Notes under the pieces: model-generated | Databases searched by the model: none | Seen by the model: the letters and a program-made list of their open reading frames with translations, nothing else | What the model was told of the DNA's origin: nothing | Shown: piece by piece, positions 1 through 10,499 of the stretch | Position numbering within the stretch: position 1 is the stretch's first letter | Layout of the letters: every line of letters starts with the position of its first letter | Position numbers and translations under genes: made by a program | Assembly: GCA_003427395.1 (NCBI GenBank) | Contig: BFEA01000020.1 | Coordinates: forward strand, 3,769,400-3,797,895 | Direction: 5' to 3' | DNA length: 28,496 nucleotides | Source: Chara braunii | Lineage: Eukaryota; Streptophyta; Charophyceae; Charales; Characeae

Positions 1-24
1 AAAAAAAAAAAAAAAAAAAAAAAA
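1..24 (+). repeat. poly(A) run at window edge
   Basis: An uninterrupted run of 24 A opens the window. It abuts the interrupted 3' side of the minus-strand LINE A, where it reads as poly(T), so it cannot be that element's own poly(A) tail. It may be flanking sequence, the tail of another plus-strand element to the left, or an A-rich insertion site. Confidence 0.8.
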
Positions 25-29
25 TGGGA

Positions 30-2798
30 GGAAGATACACGTCCACACATCTTGTTCCCGTGGTAGCTTCCATTCTCTAGCTAGGATCCTTTCTGTTACA
101 CTACCCAGTGGGGTACTGGCTCCTCCAGACACGCCCTGATTATCCATTTTACTACCATGGCATCGTTTTGTTTGCCAGGGTCGATGATGCCCAGTCCACC
201 TTCCGTACAGGGCATGCAAAGCATCTCTCATGCTACTTTCGAAATGAAGGCCTCATCTTCCTTTGCATATGGTTTCCATATGAACTTCGCAGCTCTCCTC
301 TAGATTAATTTGTAAGTTGGGTCCCCAAGCTTCCTAACTGCACCGACGAACCATAAAAGTCCAAACAGTGCGCCACAAAAGTGCAAACAGTGCTCCTTTC
401 AGAACCAGCGAACATCCAAACAGTGAGAGGTGGGGTGCCTTACCCCAGGTAGCCAGACGTTGCAGTGACCTCTGTAGTAGTAGGTCATCTTGGATTCTGA
501 GCAGTCTAGTAGGGAGATTTGTACCCCTAGGAAGCGCTCTGCTTTGTCTTCTATGATGTGATTCATCCCCCATTCCACGACCAATTTGAATAGCGTCGGG
601 AGCAGAAACTGATTTGTTCCAGTTTATTGCTGCTTCCGACAACAAAAAATATTCACCTAAGCAGGTTTTGATAGCAAAAACGGTGTATTTTAAGAGACCG
701 CGAACAATTCGTCCGCAAGTGCCTTCACTATGTATTCTGACTCCCCTACTGGCATTCCCATGATGCTTGGATGCCCGAATGTTATTAAGTATGACTTCAA
801 ATTAAACGATGAAGAGCGAGGGGGGGGGCAGGCACCCTTGTCTTAGTGACCTCATTAGAGGGAACTCTGCAGATAGAGGACCATTGATCATTACAGAGGT
901 CGTCGATAGGGTGTATAAAGTCACTGCCCATGCTATAAAATTCTCCCCAAAACCCAGCCACCTTAGACGTATGACCAATTTACCCGGTCGTACTCTTTCT
1001 CCAGGTCCAATAATAACACTGAGATATTCGTGTTTTTTGCCTGTACCAGTTCTAGCGTTTCGATGGCGGTAACTATGTTATCAAAAATCAATCTTCCCTG
1101 TACGGAGGCTGCTTGGTCGGACTTTACTAGATCCGGTAGATAACGACACAGGCGGCAGGCTAAGACCTTCGCCAAAATTTTATACGATACATTTAATAGC
1201 GAAATAGGTCGTCAGTTCCTAATCTTCGAACGGTCCCGTTTCTTTAACAGAACAGAGATCACTTCCTTGCACATGTTCTCTGAGAGTTTCCCCCAACAAA
1301 ACTTAGTTGTAAATTTTCACCAAGTGTGGGCCGACTACCTCCCAAAGTGTCAGACACATCTCAGCGGGAAGACCGTCATTTCCAAAGGTTTTCCCCTTTG
1401 ACATCAATTTGATGGGGCGGCCAAGGTCTAAGCATCCATATTGTGAGAATCTAACCGTAGTGTTATTCCAATGGTTATTTCCCATGTTCAGCTCTGTAAT
1501 AATATTGGCGCCCTGTGTTATAGAGGCGAGTTCCGATAGTAAAGGGTTGCGTAGTTACACAGATCTGTGAGATCCTTAGCTACCGCTGCTTCCCTATTGA
1601 AGGGATGGCATAATTTCTTCATTAACACCAACGAACGGTGTGGCAACAGTTTCTGAAAAGTTTCCCGTGTCATTCTATCATAAACTATTAGTCTCTTTAC
1701 TCTTATCCGATCCTCGCATACCTCAGACTTCTTTTGTTGTAGATCATCCCACTGTTGCATGAGCTTCGCCCTCTCTTTTCCCCAGACCAAGTTCGACACT
1801 GAATGTTCCAACATACGGCTTTTTGCATACTCGATTCTCCGACAAATGTCCCTTTCCTATTTCTTGCGATCGTGTGCCACGATTCTTGAGAAAATGCTCA
1901 GCTTGTTGGAGAAGATGGTGGTTTCAGCATCCCACCATTGATCAGTGGTGGGGTAGTGCGGCTTTGCCGCCTGTCATTCCTGCCATAATTTCTCCATCCA
2001 GGCCCTCAAACCCGGGTCCTCCAGGTTTTGTAGGTTAAAACGAAACAATCTTGATCCCCTATTAGATGGACCTATTGCAATCCTCATGCAAACCGGTTTA
2101 TGATCCGAGGAGGGATGGGCTTACTCATGAATTGAGGTGATCGACTCCCAAATTATGGAAGGGGTAAGGAAAAAGTATAATCTTCATTTGATAATTCATA
2201 TTCTAGGCCGTGGGTTCGAGAACCACGTTAAGCCTTGTTTGTCTGGTTGGCTAAGCCCGTAAGGATCGATCAATTTTAATTCACTCATTAGACTAAGCCA
2301 GGCTTCTTGATCCCTCATCGGTCGTCCGTTCCGGTTGGCTATCGAGGTGTCTAGAGACACATTTCCATCCCCTGCGACTAATATTCGCTCGCAATTTGGG
2401 AAGACATATAGCAATTCGGTGAAGAATATGGTTCGACCCTAATGATCCACCGGAGCATACATTGATACAGCAATCCAATCTTGCCCATCAATGTTGAGTT
2501 TTACCCAGGTCCATCATCCCCATAAATCTGCATAAAAATCCACTATTTCCACTTCCCAGCCTTTGTAGATTAATATACTCACCCCGCCTCTGGAGCTTTG
2601 AGATGGGAACCGAATTTGAGGGTTGTCCCACCATCTGCCTAATTCATTAATCTTTTCCTCACATAACTTGGTCTCCTGAAGACAAATCAATTGAATGTTG
2701 TTCTCATGAATCGATGACTTAATCCTATCCTTCTTGAACCTATCGCCTGAATTCCTCATTCCCCAAACATTCCATGTTGCCAAGTTAAACCTGCCCAT
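30..2798 (-). pseudogene. LINE A ORF2: APE endonuclease plus reverse transcriptase, broken
   Basis: ORF2 supplies target nicking and target-primed reverse transcription. The endonuclease opens at 2798 with MGRFNLATWNVWGM (the usual NWNVRGL block) and has an LQETK motif about 40 residues in. The GDGNVSLD block and LTWFSNP near 2350-2200 correspond to GDFN and FTW. RT blocks follow: GNDGLPAEM near 1370; DQAASVQGR, LLDLEKEYDRVNW and the fingers and palm between 1175 and 960; then LRQGCLPPPSLF near 830. The catalytic Tyr-Ala-Asp-Asp is represented near 720 by ALADE, so the second Asp is lost. NWNKS and RFLGVQI lie at 640-540, and the thumb text GGLGIIDPGKQND near 180. At least four frame changes and several stops make it non-coding. 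Confidence 0.85.
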
Positions 2799-4986
2799 TG
2801 CTTACTACCCCTTGTGCTTGTTGGAGTGAGGGGTGGGAGTCAGAGGGTTTGCGAGAGCTACTAGACACACCCACTATCCATGGCATTGTGAGTGTTGAGT
2901 GCAAAAATGGAGAGAGTAACTTTTTTATCTGTTGGGAGCTTGCCTTCAATCTCAGCGAGACATTTGGCTGACTTGAATGGAGACGCCCCAATACGACCTA
3001 GCTTCTGCGTCTTTCGTTTGACCAGCCAACTCAATGGGAGAAGGCGTAAGCCTTCTTTCTCGAACTGTTCTAGTTGACCCGTTGCCAAGCGAGCATCCAG
3101 AAGCGGGGCGAATACTTTTATCTTCCTCCCGTTTTCTGGATTATCCACAATGAGCCTTGGCATCAGTAACTCCGGGACTAAGAGAAATAAGAACTTATCC
3201 ATGATGGAAGACCGAACAAGGGAAGCAATTGCTGAAGGCATTGGGGATTCAGGTGATGACAGAGTGATTAAGTTTACAGATCCATCCGAGGAACCAAGTC
3301 GAATTGTGATGATGGAAGCAGAAAATTGGGAGGATGCGACCATCGACGTTGTCCTACTGTCACGGCTTACCAACACAGGAGTGCATTTCCTTGTTGTTTT
3401 CGATCCCAAAGTCCCAATTGCCTGAAGATCTCTCGAGTTCTCCGGAGAGGGCAGGGATAGATAGGATCTTCAATCCTCCTCATCCAAGCCGACCACGCTT
3501 CCTTCCATGCTTAATCTTTGCTGCTTGTCTGGAGTTGGCCTTCGGTTCCTTTCCACAGGGGTACCACCGTCTTTGGATTCCTATGTTGCTCTGTCATGAG
3601 TCGTCACTCCTACCCTTCTCCATCTTCTACGGTTGTTTTGTACAATGTGCGTCACTCCATGTTTGAGCCACCACCAACCCCGCGGGTTGCCCTGGCCGTT
3701 GACATGCCCTGTTGGGGAGTTTCCACCGGTTGAGGTGTCGTTCCTAACGGAGGTATTCCAGGTATACCTCCTCTCATTTGGAACAGTTCCCTCTACATGG
3801 GTGACGGTTCACCATAGATTTGATATGACATTCCCAATCCACTGTGCATCACTGCCACTTGAGTTGTCGGCCCTGAGGCACCCAGGGCATAAAAGCCGAA
3901 AGTTCCCCAAAAATTCTAGTAGGGAAAGCTCCAGGATTCCCGGAGAAAAAAGGGGGTCCTAGGTAAGGTGGGAAGAATGTTGGGTTGTTGAGCACCCTCT
4001 GGTATAGCGAGTTCCCTTGCTGACATCCAACTCCACTTGCCCTTGTCTCCGAATTGCTTGGTCTTGGTCCCAACGGTCCTTGATAGGCTGGTTACTAGGA
4101 GGTCGTTGTCTGGACTCTTGTTTGGTGTTGTAGTTCAAGTCTTACTGTCGTTGGCGGTTGCATCTACACTCTGAAAGAAGGCACGACATCTTTTGCAGCG
4201 AGGGGTGTATGACGATACTAGATTCACTTTTAGCGAGTCTCCCTCAAAGGTGATGATGCAAATTTTATCCTTCACGTTTGCTCTGCAGGTGGGATCGACA
4301 TTGAACCTCAAGTCAACCAGCGCCTACTTCAATTTGTCTTGCTCCGCCGGATGCGTAAGAATTACTGGTCCGATCGCCTTTCAGATTTGTGCCTCGATAT
4401 AGAACATTGCATCCAAAGGAATTTGGACCACAATGACCCAAAAGGTTGCTTCGTCCTCCACACACCGCTGATCCTTAAGTTGAGCCTTTGTCAACCAAGG
4501 TTTGAACTCGCACACATAGTTCGTAGTGTCGAGGTTGACTTTGTCCCTGCCTTTCTCAATCATCTAAGTTGCCATAGCTAGACTCTTCACGCAGGATGAC
4601 AGTTTCAACTGAGAGCTTTCGAAGAGGACGAATCAAGATTGAAAGTCCGAACGTGGTGTCATACGGTCGTCCTCGTACGCTCTCACTATGTCGTCTTTGA
4701 CTTTCTTCGGTAAGAATCTCGCTCCTTCCCTAAAAATCACGGTGACAGTATGTGCCTTCAACCACTTCACTTTAGTCCTTTCAATCTGCCTATTAACTCA
4801 AAAAGTTACTTCTCTACCCGGAACCGTCATCTCACCCGGATCGATGGTTGAGGGAAACATCCCTTCTTTATAGCACAATCGGGCTAATTCTCGGATGCGG
4901 TCATCTTCTTCGTCTCCTAGCTGGTCATTCGGTCCTGGAGGAGGGGAACAAGGTTCCCTTCCCATTTCCGTGTCGCCCTCCGCCAT
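2785..4986 (-). pseudogene. LINE A ORF1 (RNA-binding protein), frameshifted
   Basis: In plant L1 elements ORF1 encodes the RNA-binding protein of the retrotransposition particle. The reading starts at 4986 with an acidic, proline-containing N-terminus. Around 4560-4200 the translated text resembles the DUF4283-like region of plant LINE ORF1. It ends near 4170 in a knuckle-like stretch with CKRCRAFFQSVDAT, where the two first cysteines remain but the later His and Cys positions read as Phe/Gln and Thr. A proline-rich segment follows (4073-3849), then a further conserved-looking stretch at 3409-2861. The frame shifts several times. The N-terminal and knuckle assignments are reasonable; the middle is assigned by position only. 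Confidence 0.6.
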
Positions 4987-5196
4987 CGCTTAAAAAGCTA
5001 ATCCGCGTATAGAGATGAGTTTGATTGCTAACTTATCCCGATGAAAGATACTTCGTCAACCCTAATTCACATATTACTAAGTTTCTTCACTTGCTTGGGT
5101 GCTAGAGATTTAGAGATGGTGATTGCCCTTAGGATACGCTATTCCCCTAGACTAGGTGCGCATCCTACGTAAAAGGCCGCGACCGGTAGAAGGGGA

Positions 5197-6397
5197 TTGG
5201 GTAAACGCTATGGGGGACTCAGAAAGTGTAGGAGATGCGGTGGATGTACGAACGAACTGATTAACCTTTTCCATATAGGCAAAGATAACGTTCTCACTCA
5301 GTACACCCCTGAAGTGATGAGATGGGGAAAAAATATGGAACTACACAGGATTCACGTGCTGCGTGACAAGGAAGTCTGGATTGCATATTAGCCAAATACC
5401 CCATTGGCAGAGCTCCCCTTAGATCCAAAGAACTACCAGTGGCCACACCCACAAAAATGCAGATCTCAGGGAAATGCGAAGTTGTACAATCTGACGGTGA
5501 AGGCAACATATCGACTGCTGCGATCAAAAGTAAACATTAAAGAAAATGTGAAAGACCGATGAAGGTCCCAATTAAACGTGGGGATTGAGGTTATCCGCCC
5601 TATTTTATGGTTCACTGCCACAAGGTCTAGGCCAGAAAAAATGGTCTCGCTTCAGTGGCAGATAGAACATCGTTGCCTTCCCACCAACGATTGGCTGATA
5701 GATCGAACCTCTTTAGAGCAGAAGGGGAGGGTGTTACCATGGTGTAAATCGTGTCATACTGTCTTTCCCTCCCGCAAAATCCCGGAAACCATAGAGCACA
5801 TCTTCATGCAGTGTCCAGAGGCAGTTCTTACATGGCGTTGGTGGGATAGGATTTGGTCCCAGTCGGGCACTGGGTCAAAGTGGCCTTGGGATTGGAAGAC
5901 CATATTAAGCGAGACATGGACCTCCCCCATGGATAACACTTTTGAAAATAATATGTTTAAATAGGGAGGAGAGCGGTCATATGGACCTTGTGGAGGAAAC
6001 GTTGTATACATGCCATAGAGGGGGTTCGCATAGCAGAGGGAGAGGCGACAAATATGATAAAACAATATATCCAACAAGAACTAACGATACATTGGCAAAA
6101 AGTTAAAAATCAATTGGATTTTTTTCATTCATCCAAATATATAACACAAGCAATTCAACAATTCTCAAGTGACTGGTTGGGCAGTGAGAACGGGGGATGG
6201 ATTCCCTCCGTCTGTTGGGACGGCAAGCCTACCCAGGAATGCCATCAGAAGAGGTAAAAAAGGATTACCGTATTTGCTTCAAAGACTGGACATTAGTGGG
6301 CCATGAGATCCCGCTGCGACCATCCACATAATTTCTCTATCCCTTCCCGCCCCACCAATTGGCAATAGTAGATATGCAATGGTATGGAGCAGATTGA
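5197..6397 (+). pseudogene. LINE B ORF2 C-terminus with zf-RVT domain, broken
   Basis: The zf-RVT region of plant LINE ORF2 lies after the RT and is thought to bind nucleic acid. Here 5197-5964 is a single frame with two stops (5389-5391 and about 5557, where TGA replaces a TGG Trp). It has TVKATYRLL, then SLQWQIEHRCLPTNDWLID, CKSCHTVFPSRK and ETIEHIFMQCPEA, giving the CxxC...HxxxxC zinc-binding pattern. At about 5965 the frame shifts by one, and the text continues as IWTLWRKRCIHA. A second shift near 6220 leads to KKDYRICFKDW and QLAIVDMQWYG, which align with the C-terminus of LINE C. Lesions therefore include at least two stops and two frameshifts. Confidence 0.85.
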
Positions 6398-6449
6398 GGA
6401 GCAAGGACGGAGCACACAGAAGACGCCCAAAGCTTACTCCATTCCAACA

Positions 6450-7290
6450 AACCTAATACTAACCCTGTGCAGTCAATCCCCTAGAAATAGGGTAATCAAT
6501 GTTGGCAGGCCTATAGACTGAAGGTGCGAGAAAGACAAGAGAATAAGGTTTAAGGTCTAAGGAATAAACAGTGGAAACCACCTTCAGCAGCATATCATTC
6601 AATATACGAAGCAAGCAAGCATCTCCAACATTTAAGTCTGGATCAGCCAACAGAGTGGCTGAGAGGAGCTGGCCAAGCCATCGTATACAAGTCAAGCACC
6701 GCACAAGTAGGCTAACTTAGGCAGGGGTGAGGGGTGGTATATCCTTCCCAAAGGAAGTAATCAATGTCGTCTGCTCGGACCTCTCAACCGGAATGGGAAA
6801 GAGTGTGTGTGTGTGACGATTGTGACTATTGTATTCATCTTTGAATTATCGGGGGAACAGAAACCGAGCTGTCGCTCCCCAGAATGGCAGGAGCCAGAAC
6901 CGAGAGGTTCTGATTAAAAAAAAAAAAAAAGGATACCTAGAGAAAAGGGTTGATGACCTGGATGCCTGCAACTCCTCCTTCATAGTCGAGACAACAAAAT
7001 ATGACCTCCGACAGGACGAAGGTGACCGACACTAGCTCCTCCCAGATGCTATCACGCTCGTAGACATCTTGGTGAGGACATTGTCGAACGATTATCGGCA
7101 ACACGCATTGGTCTAAGCGCTAAAACAGTGACGGCGAAATGCGCAGGGGGACTCAAATCTACTGGGACATTTTGTAAGGATTCATTCTCTACTTGGGCTT
7201 GAAGATACTTCTGCCCAACCTGGGCTTCTTAAAGGGGGCAAAGATTCATTCTCTACTTGGGCTTAAAGATACTTTTGGCCAACCTGTGGG
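6450..7290. other. Probable insertion in the LINE B 3' UTR, with A run
   Basis: This stretch has no counterpart in the shorter 3' UTR of LINE C. It includes an A run at about 6915-6929 and a short (GT)n at about 6803-6814, and ends near a tandem duplication. No recognisable protein is encoded; the plus-strand frame at 6829-7035 matches nothing I know. A retroposed element ending at the A run is possible, but no target duplication was identified. Confidence 0.35.
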
Positions 7291-7292
7291 CA
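7176..7292 (+). repeat. Tandem duplication, 64 bp period
   Basis: Two copies start at about 7176 and 7240. Both carry GATTCATTCTCTACTTGGGC followed by a GATACTT and CCAACCT block, with a few substitutions between copies. The second copy runs into an A run at 7293-7304. The similarity is clear by eye; no function is suggested. Confidence 0.85.
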
Positions 7293-7460
7293 AAAAAAAA
7301 AAACAGCAGGCAAGCCTGCTTCCTTTGTGAGCACTGCTGCATTGTTGCTAATTTGGTGCAAATTTGTCCGAACCGGCCTGAAATGTCAGAGCCTTCCTTA
7401 GCTGAAATCGGGTAATAGCCCCGGTAATTCAGATCATGTAAGAGCATTCATTCAGTGTAT

Positions 7461-7522
7461 CAGGGACGCTGGACTTGTTTTCCAGCAGGTGCGGCTCCCC
7501 ACCAATAGACTGGAGCGACTGG
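7461..7522 (+). repeat. Shared LINE 3' UTR block (other copy 15405-15464, minus)
   Basis: The block beginning GGGACGCTGGAC and ending CCACCAATAGACTGGAGC reappears in inverse orientation at 15405-15464. In both places it lies 3' of an ORF2 C-terminus, which identifies it as 3' UTR of the same LINE family. Such a conserved 3' block is the kind of sequence that LINE reverse transcriptase recognises, but that role is inference. Confidence 0.8.
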
Positions 7523-7579
7523 AGGCCGGCCTGCTAGAGGAAAGGGCTCATATCCTCCCCTCCCCCCCCTCTAGCTGCA

Positions 7580-8626
7580 CGGACCAATAACTATTCCCCA
7601 GAAAGAAAGGAAAAAGGGACTTCTGCAAGGAAAATAAACGAAAGCGATAGACAGGAAACCAAATTGCAAAAGCACGCTGTAGTCCACATAGTTGTGTACC
7701 AAGCAGAAAGCACAATGCACCGAAATATGAGTCAAATAACAGCAATACAGTGAACTCAAATCTCAATGTCGACACTCTCTCACCATATCAGCATAGTATC
7801 TAATTTCGCTCTTTCAGGTTGGCGCTCAACGCCCAGCCTATCCTACTCAGCCTATCTAGCCTACACTACGTTCATGCAACAGGAGTCACTTCGAGTTGAA
7901 GACCAATGTACGTGATGACGTCGCTAATGCAGACTGCCAACATACACCAGGTACGTGCCTCTTCTCTCTCCCACCTCACCCTTGTCTTCCCCCACAGTGT
8001 GCTCCCCTTTACCCGAAGACCGTTATCACCCACTGGCATCCCGTGAGCGGGCCTGGCTATGGTCGCTTGTGCCTGTTGTCGCCACACCGCCCCTCTCACC
8101 TCCAGTGCCTGCGTGCGGCCTCTGGCCGCTCGTGCCCACGCAGCCTCCTGCTATAAGCGCAGCCGCTTGGTCGTGCAAGGCCAGAATGTCCCGTGGCCTG
8201 GGCGCTCACTTTCCTATATGGAAAGTGAGTCTGCTTTGCTGCAGCGATGGGTCTGGCATGTGTGTCCCAGTAGCCTCAAGTTGGGCCAAAGTGTTTGCGC
8301 CAGGCCCCTTTTAGACAGTTGCCTGGTCGTGCAACATAGGAGTACACCCAACCACCCAGGCTTGCTGTGAGGTGTTCCCTGCTTGCTGATTGGCCGAGAG
8401 GCTAGCTTCCACGTCCATCCTTGGAAGAGCCTAGACGGCTCAGGGAAGATTCTGATGCTCTCGAGATGGGCCTGAATAACCACTGACGTGTGGTAACTGT
8501 CTGGCACCCAACAATGCAGAAATGGCAAAAATGGGGCCTTCACTTAGGGCGGGCACGTTGCATGCTAGGGGCCCCTTGGGCATTGGGAGGACGCAACCTA
8601 ATCGCCTTTAAAAGGGCTAAATCCTC
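7580..8626 (-). repeat. LTR of the gypsy element (3' LTR)
   Basis: The segment lies directly beyond the end of pol and aligns in the same order and orientation with 18668-19640. Anchors are CCAAATTGC (7659 and 18747), AATGCACCGA (7714 and 18805), CCCAGTAGC (about 8265 and 19369), CCTTCACTTA (8537 and 19511), and a GCCTTTAAAAGGGCTAA-like block (8604) against 19613. The length is about 1.0 kb in both. Divergence between the two copies is high. Exact TG...CA ends were not resolved, and no clear polypurine tract was proven, although a G-rich stretch lies at 8634-8641 on the opposite strand. Confidence 0.65.
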
Positions 8627-10330
8627 GCATCCCATCCCCCTTAGCTTCGAAAGTCCGTTGAGATGCTTTTACGCAGGTGCTTTCCCCTTCAACTTTCGTC
8701 CATACTCTGCAACGACCGGAGGGGGATGTCTTGACAAGTTCTTCTTTCGTGAACCAATAGCCTTCCTCTGGATCCGTATGATGCCTGAATCTGACCTGGT
8801 ACTCCCTTGTAGGTTTTGACGATCTTCCCCTACCCACAGGCTTGGGAACATGCAGATCTCTGTATTTCAAGATGTTGTCGACGCCCACATGCCCATCCAT
8901 GGCTGGGACCAGGATTGATCCCGTGATGGGAACTTGTCAGTCTCAACGAAAGGTGCAAGCCTGGAAGCGTGAAACAAAAGGTAAGTCCGCAGGCGACCAA
9001 GTATTCTAATCACACAGGAGGGTCCATCCGGATCACTACCCACAATATCTAAGACTTTTCAAAAACCGAAATATTGAGGCATTAGTTTTCTAGAGATTCC
9101 GAACTCATGTCCGAACCTGCGTAGCACGGCGAACGTGTTCGCGCGAACAACTCACGAACATGTTCGGGCGAACATAATTTTTTTTCGTAAAAAAAAAAAA
9201 AAAAAAAAACAATTGTTTTGGTTTTTTATTTTAAAATCATGATTGGCTACGAATTTGAACATGACTCCAAGACAAAAGTTGCTTGTATTGTTATTTCACA
9301 TAACATATATTTTTTTCAGATTTTTCTGAGAACTTCTTTTTTCTATTTTCTTTTTTATTTTTTATGTTCGCGTTCGGAGGGTTTTGGGCGCTTGTTCGCG
9401 TTTGGGCGAACATGTTCGCGTTCGCCTCTGAACGCGAACACGGTGCTACATAGGTCCTAACTCATTGGCTTTAACCCAGACTCATTCTCCTACCTGAAAT
9501 GTGGACTGCCGTCTGTGTATGTTCATAGACTCTTGGGATTTTCTGATGTGCTCGACAACCTGCTGCAACAACTTCTCATACTGGACACCAAATTCAATGG
9601 TTCCATGAGTTGCAGCTTGTCGGTTTTTAGGAAGGAGAAAGTCTAACGCTGATCTACGCTTTCAACCCAAATGCAACTCAGTTGGAGAGACATTTGTGGT
9701 TCTATGAACTGCGTTGTTGTACAGGCTGGCGATGAGAAGTAGCTTCTCATCCCAGACATCCTGCATGGGCTTGATGTAATGCTGCAGCAGGTGTTGTGCC
9801 ACGTGGTTCATCTGCTCCGCTTGACCATTGGCTTCAGAGGAATTCCCTGAAGTCATTTGGAGTTGGTTGCGCATCAACTCAGTCGCTTTCTTCCGCATTT
9901 CACTGGTGAAACAAACATCTTTATCACTAACAATGGACTTGAGAAGTACAAAATCACACACCCAGCTGTCCATGAATAATTTCATGACGTGCTCAGTCTT
10001 TGTTGTCTCTAACATGGCAACGAGTCTAGCATATTTGGTGAAGTGGTCTACAATGACAAAAATATGTGTTTTGTGATTCTTGTTGGTCACGAGGGTATCC
10101 ATGAAGTTCATGGAAACGCGCTGTCGCTGACCAGCAGGAGTAGGCAAGGGCTTGATCAACCCAAGTGGTGCTTGAGTTCTCGGTTTATCCTGTTGACATA
10201 CTATACACATTTGTACATATCGCTTCGTATCATCAAACATAGACGGGCACCAAATCGTTGCATTAGGTTAACACTAGTCTTTTTAAAGCCGAAGTGTTCG
10301 GTTGCATCATATGACACTCACCTAAAAATA
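8598..10330 (-). pseudogene. Gypsy integrase with chromodomain-like C-terminus, interrupted
   Basis: Integrase inserts the cDNA; in chromoviruses a terminal chromodomain steers it to heterochromatin. The HHCC zinc finger remnant has EHFGFKKT then CIVCQQDK near 10180. The core (10240-9662) shows NFMDTLV, VSDKDVCFTS and NGQAEQMNH, which carry the D, D and E positions. The C-terminal part (RRQSTFQVGE, VWVKANE) stops at 9466, where a 346 bp insertion interrupts it. It resumes at about 9097 with FGISRKLMPQYFG, SDPDGPSCVIR and FHASRLAPFVETDKF. The tail 8900-8598 has EYQVRFRHHTDPEE and YWFTKEEL, the chromodomain-like block. Stops after LHLG (9660) and at VGE, plus frame changes, kill it. Confidence 0.85.
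9098..9465. mobile_element. 346 bp MITE-like element with near-perfect 11 bp target duplication
   Basis: The segment 9109-9454 lies between TCCGAACTCAT (9098-9108) and TCCTAACTCAT (9455-9465), an 11 bp direct repeat with one mismatch. Its ends are inverted: CCTGCGTAGCACGG on the left and, on the opposite strand, CCTATGTAGCACCG on the right. Just inside, both ends carry repeated GAACATGTTCG and GCGAAC motifs able to fold on themselves. The middle is A/T-rich with an A run near 9189-9209 and no coding capacity. Removing it joins the integrase text VWVKANE to the continuation FGISRK. The superfamily is unknown; the long direct repeat would suit a Mutator-like element. Confidence 0.75.
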
Positions 10331-10499
10331 AACTACGCAAAGACTCACTAGATGGAACACAGTCTCTCAACCCTGCCTTCTAAGAAAAAAGCAACCCATC
10401 CACCATAACATACTCGTCAGATGTGGCCTTGTCTAGGGAATCGAGCTTGCGTATGGCATCCATCATGATAGGGTTTTCTTTGTCTGCGTCCACCGCGGA

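Larger units (their letters stand above)
25..5150 (-). mobile_element. LINE A: decayed L1-type non-LTR retrotransposon, 5' two thirds
   Basis: Read on the minus strand, the segment contains in order an ORF1 with an N-terminal acidic region, a nucleic-acid-binding region and a zinc-knuckle remnant (4986 to about 2790). It continues with an ORF2 made of an APE-type endonuclease (from 2798), a linker, and a reverse transcriptase running to about position 50. This is the standard gene order of plant L1 LINEs. The zf-RVT and C-terminal part expected after the RT thumb is absent here; it appears on the opposite strand immediately to the right (LINE B). Frames change many times and stops are frequent, so the copy is dead. 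The 5' boundary near 5150 is approximate, taken as the end of the untranslated leader upstream of the first ORF1 methionine. Confidence 0.85.
5160..7590 (+). mobile_element. LINE B: 3' part of an L1-type LINE, plus strand
   Basis: This plus-strand segment begins beyond the RT domain and contains the zf-RVT region and the C-terminal end of ORF2 (5197-6397), followed by a 3' untranslated region. A block at 7461-7522 matches, in about 54 aligned bases with six differences by eye, the sequence downstream of the ORF2 end in LINE C (15405-15464, minus strand). This shows that the LINE tail reaches at least 7522. The 3' UTR is about 850 bp longer than in LINE C, so something was probably inserted between about 6450 and 7290. 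No terminal poly(A) is seen before the adjacent LTR. Confidence 0.75.

Noticed and set aside
108-308. Plus-strand frame of 66 codons near the left edge
   Set aside because: Lies antisense to the RT thumb of LINE A and has no similarity of its own.
1-5150. Poly(A) at 1-24 as the tail of LINE A
   Set aside because: The element runs on the minus strand, so its tail would read as T on the plus strand, and its ORF2 is cut before the zf-RVT part.
7872-8543. Several overlapping frames of about 75-120 codons on both strands
   Set aside because: They lie inside the LTR, where no protein is expected, and are not conserved in the second LTR.
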